From Gyrodactylus bullatarudis (lineage: Eukaryota; Platyhelminthes; Monogenea; Gyrodactylidea; Gyrodactylidae): a DNA stretch of 43,220 bases. The notes beneath the pieces were generated by a model, which was not told where the DNA came from, did not search any database, and saw nothing but the letters and a program-made list of their open reading frames with translations. Shown here piece after piece: positions 22,501 to 34,500 of the stretch; position 1 is the first letter of the stretch, and the number at the start of each line of letters is the position of its first letter. The DNA is taken from positions 1 through 43,220 of the forward strand of contig SSNU01000085.1 in assembly GCA_012064415.1 (NCBI GenBank), read 5' to 3'. Position numbers and translations under genes: made by a program.

Positions 22501-25500
22501 GTATTCTTAAACAAAACTGGATCATAAAGTATATATAGTTTTCAATAAACAGAAAAAATTCCTTGAGAAAGAGTTTGTTATGCAGTTTACTTGAAGTAAG
22601 CATTCGACTCCCTAATTTATATTGTTATTTAAATAAGAATCAGAAATGATAAACAAACTTGATATGTTGTAGCTGATTCGTACTGAACTGCTAGTTCGTA
22701 CTTAAGTATAAGTTAGCAGGGATTGCTCTGCTAATTCGTACTGAAAGGGCAGAGGGGAATATATCGCATAGACCAAGTGTATGCTTAATAATTTAAGTGT
22801 CAGAGCAATTCCTGCTAATTCGTACTGAAAAGATCAAGATTAGTATCTATTATGCAATTAAACTCTGGAGTTTCTGTACTAGATTTGTTCTCATTTACAT
22901 TTAATTTGATCTACTTTCAAGGGGATTCACCTGTATAATTTTCAAATATTTTTTTGCAAAACTCATTCAAATAGAGAATTTTTATTCATAGAGAACTCTA
23001 TAATTTTTTCTAAAATCAAAGATATTTTCGATCATTATAAATCATTTAAAAAAAACGAAAATACAGAAATTCTATATTTGAATGAGGTGTGAAAAATAAA
23101 TTCAAACAGTATAGATGAGAACAAATCGAGATCAGAAACAGAAAGGTTGAATTGTATAATAGATATTAATCTTAATCTTTTCAGTACGAATTAGCAGGAA
23201 TTGCTCTGACACTTAAATTATTAAGCATACACTTGGTCTATGCGATGTATTCCCCTCTGCCCTATTTTGTAAAGTCTATTCATTGTAAAGAAAAAACATT
23301 TTCTTTTAATACTTACCTCTCTGATTATACATTAAAGAATGAAAAAAATATTACAGCTTACCAGAATTGCAAGGAATGACAGTACAGTAAAATAATTTCT
23401 TTTTTCCATCAAACATTGGATGAGGTATAAAACCGTGTAAGAATGGATCTCTCAAGGCAATTGAATCAAATGTACAATAATTATTGTTATGAATAATATC
23501 ATTAACAAGACATTTCATACATGCAAGTAAATATTATTATACAGAATATTGAACATGATGAATTTGACGTTTGGTTCCTCTTACACCTTGAAATTAGCTA
23601 AAATTTTCAAGTCAAAGTGTAAAAAAATGGAAAATCACGCCCCCTCGAAATTTAAATTGTCTCTAATATTTTCCAAAAAACATATTTTTTGAGGAAAAAA
23701 CTCCTATTTTTTTACACTTTTCAAAAGACAACATAATCAGGTATTAAGCGAACAACGTTATAGTCAATAAATGTCGAAAAGCTTCCTGTAGAACTTATTG
23801 GTTCAAAATTTATCATTCCATGGGAAGGAGATCCATTTATCTTCGGATATAAACTTTTTTGCTGAATAAATTCAAAATTTCATCATCAAAATTAGTTAAT
23901 TTACCTTATTTTCAAACGACGTATGAAATAGGCGAGGAATAAAATTCCTAAAGAATTTTTTGACGGAAGAAAAAGTCATTTAAAAAGAAAGGAATAATGA
24001 TAAAGTCATACGGATGTGAAAATGCATTCTGCATTGTCTATATTAAAAAAGTCTATCTTGTAATATATGGGGGAAAATGCATCTTATTTATTGTAGGCAT
24101 GTTTTCTAAACCTTTAAAATGTAAAATGGGAGGAATTTTATTGACAGATTTTCATCAATACTACTAGCAGGTTTATTATTGTATCTGCTATTTATTGTTC
24201 AGTCCAGCTTTTACTGAATATCGATATTGATTTTCATGTGATATGGTTGTATAATTCTGAGGGAAAATAAATCATTAGTTTTATTGGGTAGGTTTCTCTA
24301 TATTTTAAAGGTTACTCAACTTTAAACAAATTATTTTTCCGACTAGAAATTACAGAAAAACATTTACTGAGCTAAGGCGATTCTCGATGAATATGGGAAT
24401 TTATTATTTTCATAAAAATCTCGTTTTTTCATGATCAAGGTCTCAGAATTTTTCGAAGATTTGTAGTAATCTATTCAGGAGGAATGCTTTTACTGATTTA
24501 TGAAAAAAATTTCTTTGGAAGAATTTGGAGACACAGCCAACTTCACACATGATGAGGCGAGTTATCCTCTTTGCCCTTTCTAGATTTTGTTTTATACTAA
24601 AGATTCCCGGGATTCTTCAAACTATCAGATAATCTTGAAACCAAGTTTCAGCCGTAATTTCATATTTCAACGAGAATAAGTTTGCTTAATACTTTTGAAA
24701 CTATCTAATATTTCGCTCGGTGTAGCGTAGTGGTATCTCCCTCACTTCTCTGAACACTCTTTTTCTCCTAGGTTCAAACCCTCTCACACTGGGCACTCTT
24801 TTCCTGTCCCCTTTCTTAATTATTTCAATAAAAATTTTTCATCTCAAAAAAACCTTAAATTTCAAAATTTTAACAGCGCAGTAACTGTTTTTATTTGAAA
24901 TGACGCAAGTGAGAGATTTTCTCTTTAAAGATATTTTTCAAGAGTTTAGTTAATAATTTAAATTTAATGAATTACTTGAAAGAAAAATATCAAAAAATCT
25001 ACGATGAATTTAATGTGGGAGGCGCGAGCAACTTTTATCTCTGTTATGGCCAAATTAACAAAGCATCAAATGAAGAATTAAGAGGTTTTGCTAATTTATC
25101 AAACCAAGACTTATTAAAGAAATACGTTTCCCAAAGAGATATTGACGTTGGTTATAATAGAATTTTGGCCATAGCGTATTGCACTTACATCTTTGGTCAG
25201 TGTCATGATGCAGATATTGAGAAAAATTGGTTTATTATAGCTTCACTCTTTGATAAAAGATACTATGATAGTGTTGGGGATTTAATACTTGGTTACTATA
25301 AAAATAATAGACCTATGGTGGATACTATCCAATTCCTCAAATGTGAATTCGAGTTTAGGAAGCCAATAGAAGGAGAAAAAGAGGTTCGAAGATATATGCT
25401 CAACTATTTTGATAGTATGCCCGAAGATAAATTTGAAGAGACTAATGGTTTGAGTTCAGGATCCATGAGAAATAATCAATTATTGCTTCATGATGCTTTG

Positions 25501-28500
25501 ATGAACTATTTGGCAACACCATATCAAGACATCTACGATGTCTTTGCTACGGCAGGATTAGATCACTTTTACATCTGTATTGGTCAAATTAACAAAGCAT
25601 CAAATGAAGAAATAAAAGCTATGGCTAGTGTATCAAATCAAGACTCATTCAGGAAATACGTTTCCGAAAGAAGTATTGACCTTGGTTATAATAGAATTTT
25701 GGCCATAGCGTATTGCACTTACATCTTTGGTCAGTGTCATGATGCAGATATTGAGAAAAATTGGTTTATTATAGCTTCACTCTTTGATAAAAGATACTAT
25801 GATAGTGTTGGGGATTTAATACTTGGTTACTATAAAAATAATAGACCTATGGTGGATACTATCCAATTCCTCAAATGTGAATTCGAGTTTAGGAAGCCAA
25901 TAGAAGGAGAAAAAGAGGTTCGAAGATATATGCTCAACTATTTTGATAGTATGCCCGAAGATAAATTTGAAGAGACTAATGGTTTGAGTTCAGGATCCAT
26001 GAGAAATAATCAATTATTGCTTCATGATGCTTTGATGAACTATTTGGCAACACCATATCAAGACATCTACGATGTCTTTGCTACGGCAGGATTAGATCAC
26101 TTTTACATCTGTATTGGTCAAATTAACAAAGCATCAAATGAAGAAATAAAAGCTATGGCTAGTGTATCAAATCAAGACTCATTCAGGAAATACGTTTCCG
26201 AAAGAAGTATTGACCTTGGTTATAATAGAATTTTGGCCATAGCGTATTGCACTTACATCTTTGGTCAGTGTCAAGATGCAGATATCAAGGATAATTGGAT
26301 TATTGTTTCTTCACTCTTTGATGCAACCTATTATGATTGTGTCTACGATAAAATTTTTTCGTACTATGCAAATAATGGAGAAATGCAGAAATGTGTCCAT
26401 TCACTCAAATGTGAAATTGAAATGAAAAAACCAAAAGAAGGAGAAAAAGCGGTTAAACGATATATGCTAAACTATTTTGACAATATTGAAGAAGATAAAA
26501 TTAATGAGAAATTGACAAATGCAGCAAATGAAGAGAATATAAAATCCTTGAAAGATATTTTATTGGAAGAAGGTGACGATGATACTTTTAATGAGATTTT
26601 AAAAATCATTAAGAACACTAAAGAGAAGCCTAAAGTAGAGGATGAACCAATGGCAACTGAAACAGCTGAACCTCCAGCGCCAAAACAAAGAATTATGAGT
26701 AAACTTTTGGGAAAAAGAAAGAAGGAAGATGGGGAGGATAGTCATGGAAAACATGTCAAAAACTAATGAATAAATTGATTTCTTAGTAGATTATATTTTC
26801 TACCATTATTTCTTAGCTCCAAATTGTGAGAAAAAGTGATTCGATCCTACATTCTACAAAAAGAATTATCTTTTTTAACAAGATGACTATAGATTTCTTG
26901 CAAAACGTAGATTTATTCATTTTATTAGCCAATTCAAGAGATCTTAATTCAAACTTTCATAATAGATTTCTGAAAAACCGAAAAACTAGAAAAGAGTGTC
27001 CATATGACAGATAAAACTACGTTAGACCGGGCGAATCATTTAAAAGTCTGAGAAGATCTGGTCGAACAAAAGCTTAAAAACTCAATATTCATTCACTTCC
27101 TAAAATAAATAAATTCCAGATACTGTGCTATTATTCTTAATTTAATAAAATCTCCCTGATAACCCTACATAAAGAATATACATTATAAATCGACTCACTT
27201 ATTTTTAAAAGATTCAACCAAATACTCTTGAATATTGTAAGTTCATCTTGAAGAAATTGATAGTACCAATTCATCTTTGGATGATTCGAATAGCCGACAA
27301 TTGCTTCAGACGATTGCTTGAGTTCAAAGGGCGAGTCTTGCTTAAAACATTGTGTTCCAATTGGGATATACCGCCCTGATCTATACGTTTTAGTTGGATG
27401 GATTTCCTCTCCATCAGATGTCACATAACTCAATTTCAAATTCCATGTTAGCTGGAAAGAAAATTCAAATAGCTAAGATAATTTTAAAAACAGCTAGTTT
27501 TAAGAATTTTATGTTTAGTAATGGATTTGCTCATGTCACTGAGTATTACAATTTAAAAATTTATCCTACCTTGAGTAGTAAGAAAGGTGAATAGTTATTC
27601 AATCAAGTAGATGGTAAATAAAGTTTTAATCTGAAATTTGAGAAGTATGAGATACGACCAAAGAGACTTATGAAAAGTCAACCAATTGTTTGTATAATTT
27701 ATGAACTTTTGGACAAAAAATCAAGAATGACTGAGAATTTTGAGATCTAGAGAATGTTTTTAACCGAGTCCGAGGGATTATTTTTTCATGAATCGCATTC
27801 AATCTTATGGTTTGTGAATACGCTGAATCAAAGGTTGTTTTTACCGCAATTATTTTTCGTTCAGGAGTTTTTTTGATCTGAAACTTGGCTATCCTGAAAG
27901 CTTTAGCAGATAGAGTTCAAGCGATTGCATATTCGAATTCTATAAATATGATAATAAGACTTATCCTACTTTGGGAAATGGGTTTTCAAAAAAACGATTT
28001 TAAACAAAAATTAGAAAAAAATCAATTTACTTTGAATTTTAATTAGTAATGATAGAGATGAGATTTTTGCGTATCCCAGGAGATTAATAGATTTCCTATC
28101 GAATGGGGGGATGAAAGAAACATTTTCTAAAGCTTAGATGAACAAAAACGAGTTGCTAATAGCATAAAATAGCTTTGACCCTGTGAGACTTCAAGGGTTA
28201 AGATGAATAAAGAAGATAAACCATATTCATTGTATAATACTACTCAAAAGTAAAAATAATGAGGTTTCTAACAAATTGGATTTTAATGGACGTTGTAATA
28301 ATCTCTGACCAATTTACTAAAAACATTGTAAAAAACTTTTGACTTCTTTCTCACTCAAAGTCTACGATGTAGAATTGAGATTTCTTGCAAAAATTATAAA
28401 CTCTCTTTACAAATTTTCAATTGGTAGATAATACGAGGAGAATACAAAATTTAAACTCAATGTACTTTCTATAAAAAGAAAAACGAAATAAAATTTCCTT

Positions 28501-31500
28501 AATTTTTCGTAGTTTTTTCTCAATTAAATTAGAAAAAATTACAACAAGAAGACAAAAGATATCATGTTTGGTTATTACAACTGGTATGGAAGATATCCAA
28601 ATCAACAAGATAACGGAAGAAAAATGTATTTTAATGAAATTGCCAAAAGGACTCGTTATTTTGATGAGCTAAGAATAACTGGGGGTAGCGGTACCTTCAG
28701 AGGAGGAGCTGCTTTAGCTGGAACTGGCTTGACTCGTTACCATTTCTGAAATTTCTACGTAACATCTACCTTTCGATAATTATGATTTTTTATTTTGTAT
28801 TAAAATTTTTGAATATTATATAATTCAAGTATGTTTCATTTCTCCTATTTGATTTACTTTTCGTAGATTTAAAGTTTACAATTTTTAAATACTGAATCAG
28901 TCCTACAAGTTTACATTGGGACCTCTACTTCTGAGTCTCCCAACGGTTTACTTGACAAGTCTTCTTCAGAAGAAAAATTCCATCCTGTTTTTGGGATTGT
29001 AGAGATACTTGGAGCAAATTTTCTGATATTTCAATTAATGAAATAAAATGGATAAATAGAAAAGAGAAAGTCATTATTCATTGGTTGAAATATTAATCGA
29101 ATGTTATTGGTCATCAAGTGAGAAAGGGTTCAAATATCAAAATTTTGTGACGTTATTTAATGAGTTAATTGTAGAGATTAAGAAAAATTTTGATCCGAAG
29201 AGACTAAAGAATCAGAAAATAGTGTACAACCGATAATTGCAGCGATTTGTAATATTAAAACCTGATTTTTCAGTAGAATATATTTTGAAACCATTATTCG
29301 AATCCAACAAAAAATGCGAAGTTCAATACAATTTGGCCAAGATATTCATTTCTAATGATATTATAACAATTGTGTAAATATCTAACTATAAGTTTTTGAA
29401 AAGTTCATATATTCAGTTAATATTTTTAAATACAGTCCATCTCGTTGAATTTCAACAGAGTTTGACAGAGTTTAAAATTCTTCTTCTTTTTTGAGATGTT
29501 TAAGAATATCATCTTCAAGCTGAGTCACTAGAGACAATCAATGAAGAAAGAAGCTAACAAATATTTTTTAAAATCCGTTTTTCGATCATTATCTGGAGCA
29601 ATACTATGAACATCAATTTCATTTAAATAATCATAATGTTGAAGTAGTAGATATGAAGTTGGAAATCTATGATTTTTACAAGAAAGAATTAAACAAGAAA
29701 GCTGAATATTACCGTCAAATTTCCGAGGGATTTTAAATTATCAAAATTTCATTGATTTTCAAGTAGTAAAAAGGATCAAAAAACCAAAATTCACCTCATA
29801 AACGATAATGAAGTTATGCATTGGAATTAAATTAGAAAAATTTATTCTCTTGTTTAATTCTGATCCTGAAAAACTGTTTCAGACCACCCTCCCAATACAA
29901 ATATCAAATCAAAACTTTTCAGTTCAAGTTTTGAGAAAATCAGATTTTAGCGCCAAACCGAAATTTGAAAAATGACCATATTTTTTTTAATTCTTTTTTT
30001 TTCAGAACTTTTCTCTTCAAATGATAAGAGTTGGAAAAATTTCAGAATACATTTTTGATGCAAAAACCATAATTAATTAGCGTTACATTGTTTTTAGATC
30101 AATTTCAATTCCGAGAAAACTTTATTCACATTTATATTTTTAAGGAAATTTTAATACTTTTTCAAAAACGAGTCATTTTTAAATTGTCATAAATTCTCAA
30201 TGAACTATTGTAGCTTTATGAGTCATAGTTCATTCGAAAGAATATTAGTTCTTCTTTCAGAAAAGTGGTCAATTAACTATTTTTAGTCTCTTTAAAAAAT
30301 AATTATGGCTAGAGAAAGTGACCATATATGACCAGCTGGGGCTTAAAGGGCTAAACTTTGCAATATTATGGATTTTTATTCTTGAATTATAACTCAAATT
30401 ATATTACTTAATACATTCTTCCGCTAAATATTATAAAGTCAATTTTTTGCTGTTTGAATTCCTAATCTTTACACTATCCATAGAGCTCTATATTACTTGG
30501 TTCAAAATTCTCTAATCTCGAAATTGCAAAATATTGCCGAGTTTGTATTTGAAAATCATCAGTAGTATGATGGAAATATTTTGAAAAAATAACGTGAAAT
30601 GATATTGTTTTAGTAAATTTTCATTGATACTGTGAAGTGAAAGGATATATTGGTATATTATACTGTAACTGAAATAAACGAAAATAATTATACTGCAAGT
30701 GTAAATTTCCCATAGTTTTTTAGATCCTTTTTGGTCCTATGGAAAAATTTTAATTATCATCTTCAATGCTTATGAGATTTAAAATAAATACTTTCAAATT
30801 ATAACTTATAATAAATAGGCTTTTGATTTATTCATATATTTTCATGCTAGGAAAACTCACTTTCAAATTTTTTTCAATCAACTTGGCAAGTATACTAGGA
30901 TGGACCATTGGAATATTCGTGAAATCAGCGTCAAGGATTTTTGATTCATCAACTTTTATGTCGATATTCTCTAAAAGTAAATCACCAATCTTCTTCAAGG
31001 GGATTTCAATCTTTTGCTCGATAAACTCATGTATTAAACTTTTATGTTTAACGAACATTTGATTTGAATAACCTTCATTTGTGGGTAAGAAATCTGTTAG
31101 AGGTATTGGACTTATATCAAAGCTATTTTGATTCAATGGAATCACTTCATTGCACCATTCAACGTTGTAGGATAAGATAATTTTACAAAATAGATTTTCA
31201 CAATCTTTTCTTGGTAATTTCTCGTCGAGATTCTGAAAAAATAAACCTTGATTTTCTCTATGTTGCAGTATAACCTTTTAAATTCAGTAATTTTATAAAA
31301 AAAAGTTAGTTGGAGCTTTGATCAAGTTTAAACAAAACTAAAGTGAAGCTATTTGTTATGAATATGAAAACTAAACTTGAACCATTTTTAATGAAAAACT
31401 CGGGTTTGACTTACTTGTACACCAAGTTAATATGAAGATGGGAATTTATGATTTTTTAAAAAATCTTAATTTTTTCATCGAGAAATCGAATTCGAAAGTT

Positions 31501-34500
31501 GAATTTTTGGATCACGATTAGTCAAAGTAATCAAAAATGCTGAATCTGGTTTTGACAATCACTCCATAATCGTTTTGACCATTTTCCCTACTTGAAAGTT
31601 GATGAAATTTGATATTTCAAGATCCCTGAAAAATGACAAATTTATCAAAATTTTTAAGACGATTCGGTTTTTATTTTTGTGATCCAAAATTCAACTTTTG
31701 ATCGCTTTCCCACATTGAAATCAGCAAAAATTTTAAACTCAAAGTTCAAAAAATAGGGAATTTGGCGCTACTTCGAATTTTTCGTATTTTCCTTAAAAAT
31801 TGATTTTTTCAAAATTTTTTTTCTCCGTATCTTGAAAGAGGGCTTCATGATCTAGATTCACAAAAATCTTGATCAAATTCGATGTCTTGATGAAAAAAAA
31901 GAGAATTTTGTAAAAATCATAAATTCCCATCTTGATATTAACTAGCTTTATATATCTAATTCTCTAAAAATTCTGTGTCTATTTTGAAATTCAAAAATCT
32001 CTTTTTTTCTTCAAATTATGAAAGTATTTTTGTTATTCTGGATGCTTCGCAAATGACAGGACCAAGGTTAATTTGAGCTCATACTATAATTTATAAACTA
32101 TATTTTTATTCTTCAAGCCAAATGGTGAAAATTAAAATTTGATCTCGCTTCATATCAAAAAAATTAGTTTAGTTTGATCACTTGACTTTGATTTGAGCCC
32201 AATATCGCCCGTGTAGGTTATAATTCAAAATTCTGTATAGAAATGTTTCTATAAAATATCTCGCATTAAACTTTGAAACCGAATAATTAATTGAAAAGAT
32301 AAAAAGTGAATATTTCGATAGGTTTGAAATAACAAGCATAAATAACATACAATTGCCAAGCGTTGTGTGTTGAATTGAATGCGCCCAGTTAGTACAAGAT
32401 AATCCTCAAATTCAGGATTTGGGTTGAATAACTTTAGATTGATGAGCTTCAGTATACTTGACATTCCAGAATGAAAATTAACATGAATTCGAATTGTTAT
32501 TTTTCGACTTTTTATGTTACGATCATCTGAAAAGAGAAAAAATAAGCAAAAGAAGGAAATTAAATTAAATCTGATGAAAAATTATAACTCTATTCTTTTC
32601 TGACTATCAATACATTATTATCATAGGTCAGACTCTTGTATTATTCTACTCTCTAATCTGATTGGACAAAACTAATAGGGATGAGATATATAAATAGTAT
32701 TTTGATAATCTTGTAGTACCACTGTAGAAGCCGTGTGAAGAATCGTGACCATGGCTGAGAATTCTAATATTGGCCAAAGTTTTAATAAATTTTATTATAA
32801 AACTAATTTTAGATCATTTTCACTGATTCGGAAAATGAGCAGATTTTTCATATTTGAGGCACTTTTTATTAACCCCTTCTTGAGGTTATCCCTATATACT
32901 ATATAGTACAAAGTAAAGAAATTCTCAGTTATTATACAGGTCCAAGCGATAGGACATAATCTATTTTATAATTCACGATTAACAAATCTCAAAAATACCA
33001 AAAAGTCTCATAGAGATATCTAAACTTGGATAAGATTAATAAAAAATTTTTTACATCTACTCGGATGGAATATTCAAAAGAAAATCGATTTTCTTAGATG
33101 GGATCAAAAGAACCCTTATTAAATAGAATTTCCGTTAGAAAGTTTTTTTCTTATCGCCTTGATAAGGTTCAGGTCCGAGCTAACATCATTGCAATAGTAA
33201 CCTATGATAATTTTAGCTAGCTAGATGAAAAATCCTTAATGGAATACATGGTGGAGATTTAGACTTGCTAATTTAGCCCGTTATAAAGCTAGTTAATATG
33301 CAGATAGTTAAAATTCATCAGGAAATCTAGATCATGAGGCCTACTCGTACCACATGAAGAAAAAGATCAATTTTTAAAAAATATTTCCACTTCCGATAAT
33401 TCATCATTATGTTACATAAATAGTGATGAACTCACTTATTTTCTTAACATCAGCAGCATACTCAACAGAAAGAATATATTCACAGCTTTTAATTTCATCT
33501 TCACTATCAAATATACTGTAAGGACATCGTTTCAACCAATCATTCCAATAGGTTTTTGAGGAAACTTCCAACCATATCAACATTTCCTTATCACTGTTTT
33601 CTGTATTCTCATTCTGAGAAATTTTCAAAGGTAGGTGACTCATTATCTCGTGACTGTTGTGCCATTTGATGACATCGTTGGGAAGACTATTTGAATTGTT
33701 CCCCTCATTATCAGGGGCAATTTTTATATCAAGAATATTTATTTGATGTGTCAGGTACTTGTTTGTGGACTTGATCAAAGGATCGAATGGTGAAAACGGT
33801 ATAATTTTTAATGGGAGCCAACGAGTCTCATAGGGATGCAAATCAATTGTTACCTACATGAGAAATAATAAATTTTGTTTTATTCTCATTTTGAAGATTA
33901 TTGAAAACTAAGAATTTTCCCTATAAACCATACGTTTTTGAGTTTATTCTGATATAAAATCTCGATTGAAAATGATAATTTTTGCACACGCGCCAAGATT
34001 TTTCAATGAATTTTACTAATAGAAAGGACAAAATTAAGATTTTTGAATAGTTTTTGCAGAAATTTTAATAAAATTAGGCCTTATAGTAAAAATTGAGTAT
34101 TTTTTCACATGTTGAAAGAAAGTCCTAAGAAATTAGGTTAATTTTTGATGATTTTAGGGAAAATGGGATTTTTGAATATCAGAACATGAAAAATTTTCAT
34201 TTCGACTTTCAAAAATGTGTTTTTCATGGTTAGAACATCCCTTTTAGATAAATTTTTTTATTGATTTAAGATCGAAATTAGATAAGTAAGCCAGTTATTG
34301 ATATTAAATTTTTGCCCGGCCCGCTATTTTTAAATTCCCGAATTTGGCATTCTGTTTTCACCTGTCTTCACTTGTTCTGGTAACAATTGTTGCAAAAGTT
34401 AACTTCAGTTCTTATATAAAAACACTTTGCATGCTTTAAAAAAATCTGATTTTCGATTTATTTGTCATTTTTTGAATAACTAATCGTACTTTAAAAATAA

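Noticed and set aside
22673..22830. CRISPR-like array from spaced GCTAATTCGTACTGA motifs
   Set aside because: Spacing is irregular, copies vary and one is inverted; this is a eukaryotic MITE with iterated subterminal motifs.
24713..24805. Functional tRNA gene
   Set aside because: A and B boxes and an acceptor-like stem are present, but no proper anticodon arm can be folded and the boxes are too far apart.
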